From assembly GCA_035772405.1 (NCBI GenBank), contig JAYKKM010000350.1, positions 1,612,001-1,676,000 on the forward strand: DNA of 64,000 bases, read 5' to 3'. The stretch comes from Chrysogorgia sp. JL179-B06 (Eukaryota; Cnidaria; Anthozoa; Scleralcyonacea; Chrysogorgiidae). A program made the position numbers and the translations under genes. This document shows positions 23,690 to 35,309 of the stretch, in pieces. Each line of letters begins with the position of its first letter. Positions within the stretch are counted from its first letter, which is position 1. The notes beneath the pieces are model-generated. The model searched no databases. It was given only the letters and a program-made list of their open reading frames with translations, and was not told where the DNA came from.

Positions 23690-25860
23690 TTATAATATTT
23701 AATGAGGGAATTCATTCATCTTAAGATGCTTTTCAATGAAGCCCTAACTATAAACCTTAAAATACAGGATTATTAAATACATAGATTATTAAATAATAGA
23801 TTATTAAAACCTTAAAATACATAGATTAAAAATACATAAATACATAATAAATAATACATAATACAATAATACAATAAATAAATAAAATATAATAAAATAC
23901 ATGTAATGACTTTGTAAGCTATTCAAGGAAAATTTTTTTTTAAAAATGTTAAAATTAGTTATATTCTTAGTGTTATTATCTAAATCATTCCAATCATATG
24001 CTGCCTGGTATGTGAAACGTTGTTTTCCCCATTCTGTTTTAGCTTTTGGGAGGTAGAGGTTTGTACTCTGACGAGTGGAGTAGCTATGGCGGTTGCAATT
24101 CTGAGTCAGTATTAATTCTGTGTCCATAATACCATGAAGACATTTATGAATTGCAATGCGACGATGTTGTAGACGTCTGATATTTAGCTTTCCCCAATTT
24201 AATTTCTGAAGGGCATCAGTAGCGGAGTGTGCGCGAGGTAATCCCAAAATAACCTTGGCGGCCTTGTTTTGTAAAATTTGTAAATCATCCATTAAAACTT
24301 TGTTGTTTTTATCCCCCCAGACTAAATCCGCATGGTCAAATAGGGGTAATATGATGGAGCTACATACTACTTAACAAGTTCTTCCATAGAAAGAATGTGC
24401 CATAAACGCTTTAATATACCGATCCGTCTATTTATCTTTGCACTCATAACTTTAATGTGCTCCGTCCATGTAAAATTTTCGTGAATCGTAATACCCAAGT
24501 ACTTGGCTGTTGCAGATTGATTTACTTGATGTTCTTGTACTTACGTTACGTTACTTACGTTACGTTGATACCATCACAAAACTTGAGCTTGTATGAGCTA
24601 CCAATCAAAACAAATTTTGACTTCTCGGCATTCAACGTTAAGAAATTATTATTAAACCAAACTGTTATATTTTTCAAATCTTCGTTAAGTTTAGTTTCAA
24701 CATCGCTAACCATTCTTGAAGAAAAATATAATACCGTATCATCGGCATATAACATCACTTTACAAGATTTAAGACACTGTGGTAGATCAATCATATATAA
24801 AACATATAGGAGAGGTCCCAAAATACTCCCCTGAGGTACACCAATGGGAACATTCATCATAGAGGACCTTTTACTCTCCACCACTGTAGTAGATGATCGG
24901 TTAGATAAATAGGACCGAAACCAGCATACAGAATTATTGGCGAGTCCTAGACATGATAATTTGCGAAGAAGCAGTTCGTGGTTAACGGTATCAAAAGCTT
25001 TACTTAGGTCAAGTAAAGCAACACCTGTAACCTGACCTGAGTCCATGGAGGCCAATATATTATCGGAAAAATGGATAAGAGCAGTATCAGTTGCTGTTCT
25101 TTCGCTAGGACTTTCTTCTCATTAAGATAAGAATACAGTTGGTAATGTACTGCACGTTCAAGTAGCTTGCTGATTATAGGAAGTATCGTAATAGGTCTAT
25201 AATTATTCATTTCAGTCCGGTTTCCTTGTTTATGCAACGCAGCAATTCGTCCAATTTTACATAAATTGGGAACGGTCGCTGTAGACAGAGAGCAGTTGAA
25301 AATTTTTGCCATACATGGTGCTATAACCGATGAAGCATCTTTCAACAAACGAGCACTTATTCGATCTAATCCAGTAGCTTTATTTGTTTGGAGAGAAGAC
25401 GATTTCTGTTCAACATATTCAGTAGTCACAATACCAAAAGAAAATCTTTCGGAAATACTATCATTTAATGGCGGTATTATTGAGACGTTGCCCAACAGTA
25501 CAGAAATATGAATTCATAATCTGTGCTATTGACATTGCTTCAGAATAACAGACACCGTCTGACAATGCATATGAGGGGCTTGTTTTATTCTTACGACCGG
25601 TCAGTTATTTATACATTTCCAAAGTTCATCGGGTTTTCCTTTGTTTGTATCAATAAGCTCTCTATAATATTCAGATTTATTTCGTTTAACTTCAGTTGTC
25701 ACAAAAGATTTCAGCTTCTTATATTTAACCCAATCTTCGGCTCGTCTTGTTTTTGTTGCTCGCCTATGATAATAATCACGGTCACGCATTGCTTCACGTA
25801 ATTTAATATTCATCCATGGAACATGATGATAATGAAATGTTAGAACATTAAATTACGACT
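23690..25860 (-). mobile_element. 5'-truncated CR1/L2-like LINE
   Basis: Four minus-strand frames in order: 25813-25601 (RDYYHRRATKTRRAEDW), 25495-25004 (KATGLDRISARLLKDA, MNNYRPITILPIISKLLERA), 25055-24555 (GVALLDLSKAFDTVNHE, GVPQGSILGPLLYVLYMIDL, YADDTVLYF) and 24292-23804 (LQILQNKAAKVILGLPR, NWGKLNIRRLQHRRIAIHK, TNLYLPKAKTEWGKQRFTYQ). The YADD core and fingers are intact; breaks lie near 25,030-25,090, where the residues between FRKGHST-type sequence and the DLSKAFD motif shift frame, and near 24,300-24,540. The 3' tail is a long run of AATA and ATAC repeats (23,800-23,910). No endonuclease is present. Confidence 0.88.
24555..25055 (-). pseudogene. Reverse transcriptase palm of the LINE
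   Basis: The frame holds DLSKAFDTVNHELLL, SYLSNRSSTTVV, GVPQGSILGPLLYVLYMI, YADDTVLYFSS and LNAEKSKFVLIG in the correct order and spacing for a CR1/L2 RT palm. It lacks its own start and end, being a piece of the element ORF. Confidence 0.88.
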
Positions 25861-25864
25861 GAAG

Positions 25865-26124
25865 TGGCACAAGTTTTTGTAAATCATTGTTGTTGAAGCA
25901 AAAGTACATGTGGCAATGTTACTGTAAACTTCTCAAACTCATTAATTCATGAGCCAATTAGCCAATGAAATCACTTTATTTTATCACGACAGGCTGGATA
26001 CTCGTAAAACACGTAAAAATCATACACCACCACAGTTATTAGATCAAACCCGCCTGTTTCCGCACGCCCATTTCCGCTAATTGTTTAGCCAATCAAACGA
26101 TATCGTTGCTAGTGCCAAACAAAT
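25865..26124. other. No gene recognised
   Basis: Non-coding stretch upstream of the open frame at 26,182. Confidence 0.3.
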
Positions 26125-26181
26125 GTGTTTATAGGAGTAACGCATACGTTTGTCACTTATCAAACCATTCCAAATATTGAA

Positions 26182-26910
26182 ATGTCTGAATTTGTCAAGA
26201 TCAAAGTAGAATATCTATATTATTCATCTGTTAGAATAACGCCAATCTATGTCACCAATGATGTTCTTGTGACTTTGGGATATGATTTTATTTCATTTAT
26301 ATCAAATGAAATACCTCACCTGAAAAAGCTGATTATGCAAGTCTCTTTGAGATTCTGTGTGAAGGATAATCGCTGCTATGAGATGGACTTATTTCCGAAA
26401 TACATAGTTCATCAGATATCGTGGTATGAAAGCGTTGAACGTGCGAGTTATCGAAAGCGAGTCGCCGTTGCCTAGTTATGATCAACCATCCAAGAGCAAG
26501 TATAACAGGACTTTGTCTATGGTTACAAATACATCATCTGCCAAAGTTACAGAGCCAATGCAGCCAGGTGCAACATTTAAAGAACCAAGACGCATTTGTC
26601 TCTCACTAGAAAGGTACACACAGAAAGAAGATCAAGAATTAAATTGAAAAATGATGAAATTGTGTTAAAACGTACTCAGTTGACCGACATTTGACGCAAA
26701 AATTGCGTCTGGCTTGTCAAGAAAATGGTGGCATATACGCCGTTTGTGGAAAATGTCATCTCAAGTTGGGACATACCCATACCCTTAGAAATTGATCTTT
26801 TAGTCCGTGTAGGTCATCTTTTTCGTGTGACATTTTGGCAAAACATGCAGATCAAAAAGCCGAACGATCACATATAGCAAAGGCATTAAAAGCTTTAATA
26901 CCAAATTGAT
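26182..26910 (+). pseudogene. Unknown gene fragment with cysteine/histidine cluster
   Basis: The ATG at 26,182 (MSEFVKIKVEYLYYSS) opens a 97-codon frame ending at 26,475 with no recognised domain. A GTATGA donor-like site lies at 26,424. An overlapping frame continues to 26,647. Further down (26,672-26,910) another frame reads ACQENGGIYAVCGKCHLKLG and HADQKAERSHIAKALKALI, interrupted by a stop. The Cys/His spacing suggests a small zinc-binding module. I do not know the family. It may be a transposon accessory gene, given the Mutator copy downstream on the other strand. Confidence 0.35.
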
Positions 26911-26919
26911 GAATATGCT

Positions 26920-27650
26920 AGAGAGGATATTGAGCATGCAAAGCTTGTGATGCAGAAGGTCCACCAAAACAATCTTTAGGCTTTAATTCAAAAAATATCT
27001 AACCAATCACATTAAAACTTGGCACAAACTTAGTACCAAGCATGGCACATATATTAACTTTTGTTGAAGCACTGCATGGGCCGTGGTTGCCATGGTAACA
27101 ACAAATAAACATTAAATACGTACTTACTGCCAACAGCAATAACTCAAAGAGGAAAATAGATATCACCACCAAACTTGGTAAGACTATTTGTTAGGCCATT
27201 CGCTATGCAATTGATGGGTAGATGTGTGTTTGAGTTAATTACCGAGGCCAAATGCTAAAAATAGCTTGCTTCCATGGTAACAAGCAAACAATTGTAAAAT
27301 ACATTAATTGCATAGATTGTGATAAGATTGTTATTCAGTCCAAAAATCATCACAATCCATCAAATCTTCTTTGAGTTATCATTGTTACCAGTCTTGTTCA
27401 TTAAAAATTAATTAATTCGAGAATATCAAGGGTAAAGTGTTAACAAACATTTTCGGCAAAACTTTGCCTCATTCATCAACACCAGCAACACAAAGCTGAT
27501 GTTTATCACATCAACAGTTAGAACTTTGTCAACTGACAAGTTTTAACATGGTAACATTGGACATTTATGTTAATAAAGTGAATGAATAAGCATCTTAACA
27601 GAATCTTACATTACTTGGAACACACTCGTTTTTGCAATTTGCCTCTGTTG
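26920..27650. other. No gene recognised
   Basis: Repeat-like AT-rich sequence containing words such as TTACCATGGTAACA on both strands. No open frame of note. Confidence 0.35.
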
Positions 27651-27823
27651 TTGGCATAGCAGATGCATGATCTGTCATATCCTGGTCCAGATTACATGTA
27701 CTGGCTAGGCTTTTGGTTGGATTGTTTTTTGCTTTTCTTTCTCACAGGTTCATCAGGCTAAATCCACCAGCTTGATAAGCAGTCTTGTCAGCTTTCGACT
27801 TATTTAGTGAACGAAGTTTCTGT

Positions 27824-28524
27824 CTACGCTGTTGGTACTTTTTTCACAGCTTTTCTGGCAGCACCTGTATTGAAAACTGAAATGGTCTCGCATACAGCTA
27901 TTGTTACTTTTCTGGCTCCACAAAATTTGGTTTTTGGACACCTTTGCCACAGCATTCCATTCACAGCCTCATTTTGATTCTGTGTCATCCCTCTCAAGCA
28001 TCTGGAGAGAAGATCATCTTTGGACAGCCTGGTAAAAATTGGATCCAACTCTTTCATAAATACCTCAGGCAAGCGATTACCCTCATCATACGTGTCTGTG
28101 TCATCTAATTGATCTTTCCAGAATTTGCACCATGTGTTGTCATCTTTAGGGCAATGTTCATGCTGTTCTTGCAGAGACATTTTTTCATTTTTAATCATAT
28201 GGCACTGAATTGCCTTGATACTTTCCTTCATTCCCTGCAGATTGCCACTGTTGTTCCAAATGGCTTTACCATAATAATTATGCATTTTATCCATGAGTTT
28301 GTCCGTTAGTCTTCCCGACCACCAACACCCTTACCATCCAACAGTTTCTTACCCTTCATATTTGCCTTGTACTTCCTAAGAGGGACAGTCCCAAGTCTTT
28401 TCTGGACATGGCCCACACACTCTTCCTTTGTCACAACATATTGATCGCCATACTTTTGGAATATAGACTCCTTCACTCTTTCATACGAGCTACTATCTGA
28501 TATTGAAGCTGATAATAGAAACAT
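27824..28524 (-). pseudogene. Second Mutator-like transposase copy, partial
   Basis: Frames 28524-28306 and 28294-27824 read, in order, KEECVGHVQKRLGTVPL, KGKKLLDGKGVGG, MDKMHNYYGKAIWNNSG, EEHCPK-like HCPKDDNTWCKFWKDQ, LPEVFMKELDPIFTRLSKDD and MTQNQNEAVNGMLW, ending in FCGARKVTIAVCETISVFN. The domain order equals that of 7,155-7,740 on the plus strand. The frame changes near 28,300. The N-terminal half with the first catalytic Asp is absent, so this is a truncated copy. Confidence 0.85.
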
Positions 28525-28529
28525 AAATA

Positions 28530-29420
28530 TCTAATCCTGAGGTTATTTGTTTATTTCAATATTTTCTTTCATACAAGTTGTATGACTTAAGTTTTGGTTA
28601 TGCTTAATTTATGGTTTGATGGAAATTATTTCATGATGTAGTTTAATTTACGAATTTTGCTCTATAATTTCTTGCTTGATTTCTGCATTTTGCAGACAGC
28701 TTAGAGCCTTAGCAACTACCCTCCAGCCATGTCAATTTAATTTAGTATTGTTGTGATCTCAGGAATTTGGCCCTTTGTTGTATTTGGCTAGCTACTGTAC
28801 ATGTACAGTATGTAATATGGTGAATATACCAAAAAAGAAAAAAAACTGCTCAAGATGGAATTACAGCAGGAACAAATAAATTGAAGTCTTGATATCATCA
28901 ATAAGAAGATTGACAGAGGCATATTAGTACATTTTCTCATTATGAAGAGGTGGACTTTGGGCTTGCCATTGACATGGGTTACCAACATTGCTGAGGCGTT
29001 GAATTAGTTTATAGAAAGTCAGTAGTTAATATAGTTCTACTCTTTAGTTCAGCTTTATCAATTTAACAACCTAAAAGGTGGTGTACTGCTAAATTATTTG
29101 GAACAAAATACTAATGCTTTGAGCAAGATCTCTTTAAATCTTACAGAGGCATCTAAGATCTTGCTTGAAACATCAGTATTTTGTCTCACACAATTTATTT
29201 GTAGCATACGAATTTCCAGTACTCATAACTTTACTGATGTTAATGCAAGACAATTTTTCTCATCAATGGTGGAGGCAGGATTAGAAAATACATGTTATAC
29301 TTATACAATTGATTTTTCAATTCATATTTATTATTAGATTACAGATTGAATTACATGTAACTATATCCTTCAACTCTACATATATTAATTATTCATGTCT
29401 ATTTATATTTGTATTTATAA
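28530..29420. other. No gene recognised
   Basis: The plus-strand frame 29,098-29,337 (LTEASKILLETSVFCLTQFI) has no known domain and is probably chance or a decayed exon. Confidence 0.3.
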
Positions 29421-29427
29421 CCCAAAG

Positions 29428-29726
29428 ATGGGAGTGATAATTGAACAATACCGTGCCAGAGTGGGTTCACATATTAATTTTCTCAAACAAGAGGAGATTG
29501 CAGGTCGTCTTAATTGGTACAGAATTTCTGGAATAGAATGTTAATGTTTATATTTTATATAAATGTGTTTTATTTACCGATCTTGGATCAGCTAAATCAA
29601 CGATACAGATGTTCGAAAGAAACAGTAGTTTTGTTTATTAAAATGCTGTGCTACCATCAGGTTTATGTACTACTGTTGTTAAGACTTTCTAATGATGTAG
29701 AAGAAAACCCTGGGCCGACGTTATAA
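29428..29726 (+). pseudogene. N-terminal ORF with canonical 2A-like peptide
   Basis: An ATG at 29,428 opens MGVIIEQYRARVGSHINFLK, which shifts frame near 29,525. The following frame ends in YVLLLLRLSNDVEENPGP at 29,675-29,720 and stops soon after (TL). DVEENPGP fits the DxExNPGP ribosome-skipping consensus exactly. In cnidarian genomes such 2A-ended leaders precede large transposon proteins; I recall a similar leader but cannot name the element with certainty. The downstream protein is not seen here, so it is truncated. Confidence 0.6.
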
Positions 29727-30166
29727 TATGATATTGTAGATGCAAGCAAAGAAATTTAAACTCAACAAATTCCAAGCGAGCAACGAAAAGACAAAGTAAC
29801 TTACCTTGAACATCAACAAAATGGAAACGAATAACAACACAATCGAAACCACTGGCAATTTAGGAAACCAAAAATTCAAAGTTGTTGTCTCCAAAGAACT
29901 CGGCAAAACCCGTAAATATTCGCTCTAACTTCGTAACACAATCACGTGATTGTATCAAACATTTATTGACCCCGTAAATTTTAGCCCATGACATAGCAGT
30001 CCACTGTCCTAATCCATTAGGACAGTGGATGCAAAAATGAATGGGTTGCGATCCAGGCCGAAATTTCCATTGTAATTGCTCAAAAGTCAAAATGTTCAAC
30101 ATAGGCTGAATTTTAGCATGGGAAAGTTAATCAGGTGTGAAACGTAAACAATGATGCTTATCCATA
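29727..30166. other. No gene recognised; short inverted pair
   Basis: Minus-strand frames 29906-29721 and 30102-29860 lack known domains. A short palindrome (GTCCACTGTCCTAAT/ATTAGGACAGTGGA) lies at 29,999-30,028. Confidence 0.4.
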
Positions 30167-30174
30167 ATTCCCAC

Positions 30175-30949
30175 CAGGGCCGTAGCGATTGGGGGGGGGG
30201 GGTGTGCGGGGTGTGAAAACAGGTTGTCAGCAAATGAAGGATTCAGCAGGCTGAAGCTAATCAAGACATACCTAAGAACGACAATGAAGGAACAACGATT
30301 GGAATCGCTAATGTTGATCTCTTGCGAGAAAGATATTACAAATGCCATTAACATGGACGCCATTGCAGCTAAATGGGTGGAACTTAAAACACGAAGAATT
30401 ACGTTTAGTTGAGCGAACCTGTAGGCTGTAGTACCATTCAGATAAATTTAACTTGAGGTCTGTAACGGACCTACGGTCGGCTATGATAGCCGGAAATAAC
30501 ACTAATAAAACCTTCATTGCAGTTTTATCGAAACGCTAAGCGAAAAGACTTGTTTAATTCAAAGGAGAGTGACAGTTGGAGACGACTATAGAAGAATATT
30601 TTCGATCCTCGCAAAAAGTGTGATTTTCGTTAGTGCTTCTTTCTGTGCGATCCTCATTTACTGTATCACGGTAAATTAGTGATTGCCAAATTTAACTGCA
30701 CTTTACCTTTACTTAATATACATAAAGTGTTGACATAGTACCGAGTTAAAACACGGGAACATGTTATTCTTAATATGAATTAAGGCGTTGTCCAACAAAA
30801 TCCTCGACAACGTAAATATATATCATGCAGTTTCAAAAAGTATGTGTAATGTTTAGTTAACTTGAAATAGCCACACCCATTTGCCACACCCTTTTGTCGG
30901 CAAATGTTATACTCACACCCCCTGCTTAAACGGCTTCGCGACGGCCCTG
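30175..30949 (+). mobile_element. 775 bp hAT derivative with 8 bp target duplication
   Basis: The left end is CAGGGCCGTAGCGA and the right end TCGCGACGGCCCTG, matching inverted repeats with one mismatch. Both ends are flanked by the same 8 bp, ATTCCCAC (30,167-30,174 and 30,950-30,957), the target-duplication length of hAT elements. Subterminal GTGTG-rich and CACAC-rich stretches also mirror each other. Inside, at 30,224-30,412, is the C-terminal part of a hAT transposase. The rest of the transposase is missing, so this is an internal-deletion derivative that needed a full-length partner. Confidence 0.93.
30224..30412 (+). pseudogene. hAT transposase C-terminal dimerisation region
   Basis: The frame starts SANEGFSRLKLIKTYLRTTM and continues EQRLESLMLIS and AAKWVELKTRR. 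This matches the hAT family C-terminal dimerisation domain (S-x-x-FS-x-LK-x-IK-x-YLRSTM..., RL-x-x-L-x-x-LSIE). The zinc finger, RNase H-like catalytic domain and insertion domain are absent. Confidence 0.85.
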
Positions 30950-30959
30950 ATTCCCACCC

Positions 30960-31320
30960 ATTTTCATGCATGTGCGTTTACTGATATTCACACTGATTTG
31001 CTAGAGAACTGCTCCCCCACCCCAATTTCCAAACAACATTCATTGATTCTTTTTTATATGTGTATATATTGCTATATTTAAAGTATGTTGTAGCCTGTTT
31101 GTATCTGACATTGATTTAATTGCAATATGAACTTTTAATCAGTAAAATACCAGTCATGTTCTCGAACTAGACAAGTAAACAAATGAACTAGTAATATAAC
31201 GGAGGGTGCGGTTTGTTATTATTTAAATGTCCTTTTGCCAGTGACTGTGTAAAAACTTGCCATATCTGCTGGCGATATACAATCAACTGCTGCATAAAGT
31301 GATTATTTCAAGTTCTTGTT
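30960..31320. other. No gene recognised
   Basis: Non-coding stretch between the hAT derivative and the Tc1/mariner fragment. Confidence 0.35.
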
Positions 31321-31321
31321 A

Positions 31322-31775
31322 GTTAATTGGATAAACTGATTCTTCATCAAGCCACGAAGTTTCCCAAACACACTCCACTGGATTAAAATCTGGTGAATAG
31401 GTAGGTAAGTATACTAACTCAATATCAAGATCTGTCAAGAAATCACCAAGAATTCGTCCAACTGCATTGTGATGGATTGCACAATTATCCATCACAATAA
31501 TATTTCCAGGTTCTAGGCAAGGTTGGTTTGTTCTTGGGTCTCAGGAATTGTAGGCGTCTTCGAAGAATTGCAGAAAGTCTAAGGTGTTAGCTGCTCAGTG
31601 CACTGTATTTACATAACAAACGCTGGGTAAAGAACCCATCAAATTAACCGTTATATTTGGGGTTTCAGAGTATCGTTGGAACTCAAGTGCTCTTTTGCCT
31701 TTCGGGGCATGCCCATATTTCCACGTTGATGCGCAAGGCTGTTTAATGCTACATTCGTCAAAAAACTTAACATTG
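31322..31775 (-). pseudogene. Tc1/mariner (IS630-type) DDE transposase fragment
   Basis: The minus strand reads FFDECSIKQPCAS near 31,760 (first Asp), then, after breaks, GNIIVMDNCAIHHNAVG (second Asp, 31,475-31,530), LVYLPTYSPDFNPVECVWE (third acidic residue, 31,360-31,416) and stops at about 31,325. The order D-E, MDNxxxH and LPxYSPDxNPVE is the signature of the DDE_3 superfamily. It has an in-frame stop at about 31,600. The N-terminal DNA-binding domain is not seen. Confidence 0.85.
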
Positions 31776-31859
31776 GGTTGAATGTGTCACCAAGCACATG
31801 CCCAAAAACTGAAGAGGATTTAAAAAAAAAGATGCAAGACATAGAGGAACTGTGGTTCC

Positions 31860-33100
31860 ATGCTGTTGGTCAGCAATAGATGGTTGCCACATACCAATAA
31901 AGTGCCCACCCAGTGGTCCTCAATCATGCAAGTAATATCACAATTTTAAAAACATGATCGCTTTATTTGGGAAACATGTGGTTTTCTTGGTAATTCCCAC
32001 GATTCAATTATATTTCAGTCAACAAATCTGTGGGCTGATATTAAAGAAAATGGCACCATTCCTTATTGCAAAGAATGAGAACGGCGACTCTGCATTCCCT
32101 TTTCAAGCCTGGCTGACGAAACCTCCCAGCTAGCACACAACGTTCGCAAAAGGTTGTGGTTTGGTTACGTCGGACCTAACGTTCTGACAAGTTTCCCACA
32201 ACATTGTTTTTCTTACACGTAGATATATTACATAGTGTCATAAACCATGAAAGAACGTTGTAGCAACGTTGGGATCTAACGTACGGCATAAACGTTCATA
32301 TAACGTCTCCTCGACGTTGGGTTACCAGTAACAAAAATTATGAGACTCTAAAACTTAGGACTCTTCATAATAAAATTTCAACTGTATATAAATCATATAC
32401 CTCATTCCAAAATAATAGCCAATTTAGTATTCTTTTACATGAATGATCATTGGCTTTCAAGAGCTTGTTATCATGTGCGACATTAAAAATAATTTTTACT
32501 CTGAAATGAGGCCAGGGGTAGAAATATTAAAAAAATTTCACTAGAACAGTTGTCCTATAAAGGCAAACAATTTTCAATTTTCTGTGGGAAAACTTGTTTT
32601 AAAATACTAGGAATCTTGCTTGTTGTCAGACAAATTGTGTCCTATAGTTGTGGAATAAAGCCAGACAATCTTTTTTAATTGACTCGTTTGGCACTTTACT
32701 GTTATTTCTATCCTGAACGAGGCTATAAGGTAGCAATTTATGTGCATAAAAAAGAATATCTAAGCAGTTGCAATCTTTGAATAAGGTATATACTGTATCA
32801 GCAACAATTACTAATAGGTAGTCGAAAAGAATGATAAACAGTACCAACATTAATGTCACTTCAAAAACTCATTAATTTCATTAACCAAATTGTCCAATCA
32901 CATTTCCGTATTTAGTCACGCGCAAGGCTTTTTTATACCTGATAAAAACCATGAATACTAATCAGCATGAAAATTATATAAAGTCTCTACGAACTTTATA
33001 AAATTTCTGCTAATTTGCATTTCATACATCAACCCAATTTACCTCTAATAGAAAATAAAAACCAGTACACTCCCGAGTGATTACAATCAATTGTTTTTGA
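31860..33100. other. No gene recognised; AACGTT-rich block
   Basis: From about 32,135 to 32,325 the word AACGTT or AACGT occurs again and again (ACAACGTTCGC, CTAACGTTCTG, GAACGTTGTAGCAACGTTGG, AAACGTTCAT, ACGTTGGG), as in a decayed short tandem repeat or a MITE. The rest is featureless AT-rich DNA. Confidence 0.45.
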
Positions 33101-33103
33101 AGC

Positions 33104-33200
33104 TATTTAAAACACTCGAACTCGCATTTTATCATATCTAAAATGCTCGCGCTGCACGCTCGCATTTTAAATATGATAAAACGCTCCTTCTCATGTTTTA
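33104..33200. repeat. Imperfect inverted repeat, ~45 bp arms
   Basis: The left arm contains GCATTTTATCATATCTAAAA. The right arm contains TTTTAAATATGATAAAACGC. The centre is GCTCGCGCTGCACGCTCGC. It can fold into a long hairpin. Confidence 0.75.
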
Positions 33201-33630
33201 AATACTACTTAACATATGGGGTGATGAACTTGAATCTGTTTGAGCTGTTGATCCAGGAGAAACTGGGTGAGCCAAGTATCCTGAATGTCCTGGTTGAACA
33301 TGAAATACTGATGGATGGCTATGGTGAGTATGTGGTTGATGACCAGGAAAGCCCTCATATGCACCATGTGTGTGAAGGATAACCAGCATGTCCCATTCTG
33401 GACACAGTATTCTGAACTTGTTGGTTTCCTAACGACATCATTTGCATTAATCTTAGCTCATGTTCTCATGCATTATTTAAATATGCTCTCATAAAATCTA
33501 TGAATTCCTTTGTTGAATTTTTCTCAATAACTCTCGTAAGCTGGACAACTTCATATATTGGTTCATCTCTCTTTCGTTTCAGTTGCTTAACTGACACAAA
33601 CACACTTACTTTTTGCCTTGGATCACTTAA

Positions 33631-33867
33631 TTATAAGGTGTGCACTGTTGCAGTGCCTGTTAGGTTTGAATATTGGACTGCTGTGTGTGTTGAAGGCTCT
33701 ACTGCTTGCTCTGGTTGGCAACCATCTCTCGTCTTAACTATGCTGTAAAGTTGGTCAAACAATGCTCCATATTTAATACCAGTTGCAGTTTTGATTAATG
33801 CAACTCTTTTGCATTCGCCAATGCACTTCTTAAATTTTGATCGTGTTTGAGCAACAGTGAATGGCAC
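33631..33867 (-). pseudogene. Unknown exon, transposon-associated look
   Basis: A minus-strand frame reads FTVAQTRSKFKKCIGECKRV, ALIKTATGIKYGALFDQLY and SIVKTRDGCQPEQAVEPST. I recall similar sequence in uncharacterised cnidarian repeat proteins that follow a Myb/SANT-like DNA-binding domain, but that domain is not visible here. The coding range is set by the open frame; no splice sites were chosen. Confidence 0.35.
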
Positions 33868-33869
33868 AC

Positions 33870-35280
33870 CTTAACATAAATAAGTCCTTTTTGTTGAAAC
33901 TTTGTGTTCATAAAAATTAGCTTTCTTTTGTATTGCTCATTTTGTATTGCATGTTGTCAATTAAATCATCCAAAAGTTCTTGTGACCATCTGGAAGTTCG
34001 GTCACATCAGCTTTGGTATTGCTGCAAAATAAACCATATGACAATCTATTATATATACAAATAAAAATACCGGTATATATATAAACACAAAAATCGGCAT
34101 ACATGAGGTAGTCCCCCTCACAAAAAAATTCTATAGGCAATTGGCACATTTTCTATAGGCGACCTATAGAGAAACCTATTAGCCTATAGACACATAGGTG
34201 CCCATAGACGTTTTCTGTAAGGGTATCAGTATCCCATGATGTGTCTTCACATTACACATGCGCAGCAGAAACGCACTCTTGTCAACTGGTGACCTCTGGT
34301 CTGAGTCCTGTCCTCCATCATTTGCATTGGTGCACATAATTCTAAAGAAGTCGACTACAGTAGTCAGGTCAAGCTCTTTATTCGGTGGATTCACACGCTT
34401 TTTTGTGTAAACCTAAAAGATCATGGTTGAAGACATCGATAGTAATGTTAATGAGAATGTCCAACCGAAAACGCGAGGTGTTTGTATGTTGCTGCAAAAA
34501 GAGAAGTGTGATAAAATAAGCCACTATCTTCACTATGGAAAATCGACTATGCTCAGGTACAGCTACTGCTACAGGTACAACTACTGCTCAACTATACTCA
34601 GCTATGATCACCTATTTAAGCTATACTCAGCTATGCTCGGTTATGCTCAGCTATACTCAACTATGCCCAGTTAAACTCGGCTATAAGCACCTGTTTAATA
34701 ATAATAATAAAGACGTTTTAGGAGCATTATACAATAGTCTCAATGCTCTTACAACAATACATTCTTAAAGTTACTTATGTATCATTATAAATTACATATA
34801 GGATAAAAACCGAGTGGGAGGTCTTTCATTGAAATAATGAAAGACCGACCACAAGGTTTTTATGTTGTTTATCAACGTACCACACCCATTTTCTATTGTT
34901 CCCAAGAGGTTTTGGAAAATTATTTTTTTTCTGACAAAGCGAACAATAAGTTTCAATGAACCGATTTTTGACTATGTAAACTGTTGGGCAAGCTTTTAAA
35001 AACATCATGCCTAATTTTATGCGGCTTTAAACATCCTACACTTTTTGTTTTGCGGATTTTACCGGCGCCTTTGGGGATTTGATAAATGAATAAATTTTTT
35101 GGATTTGATAAATGAATAAATTGCAAAACGAGATAGCATTGCCTGTTTTTTCTCCGTTTTGTTGAGCAATGAAGTCAGAAGATTCTGGCGAAGAATTGTA
35201 TATTACTCAGTAAAGTCCACAGCGAGAACGCAATTTAGCCGTAGGCGATGATTGCTATCGAGAGGTAATGTCAAATTTTG
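33870..35280. other. Mostly non-coding; minisatellite inside
   Basis: Holds the CTATACTCAG minisatellite (see separate entry), a duplicated GGATTTGATAAATGAATAAA unit at 35,075-35,121, and a short inverted AAGACC/GGTCTTTCA pair at about 34,815-34,850 (GGTCTTTCATTGAAA... TTTCAATGAAAGACC type). The minus-strand frame 34394-34179 has no recognised domain. Confidence 0.45.
34545..34690 (+). repeat. Minisatellite with ~10 bp unit
   Basis: Variants of CTATACTCAG (CTATGATCAC, CTATGCTCGG, TTATGCTCAG, CTATACTCAA, CTATGCCCAG) follow one another with little spacing. Similar units occur at 36,795-36,830. Confidence 0.75.
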
Positions 35281-35309
35281 AACCAAATCGAGATGTGTGG
35301 GCTATCAAC

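Noticed and set aside
33198..33389. His-rich minus-strand frame (GHQPHTHHSHPS)
   Set aside because: Composition is odd but there is no start context, domain or splice support; the plus strand is open over the same range.
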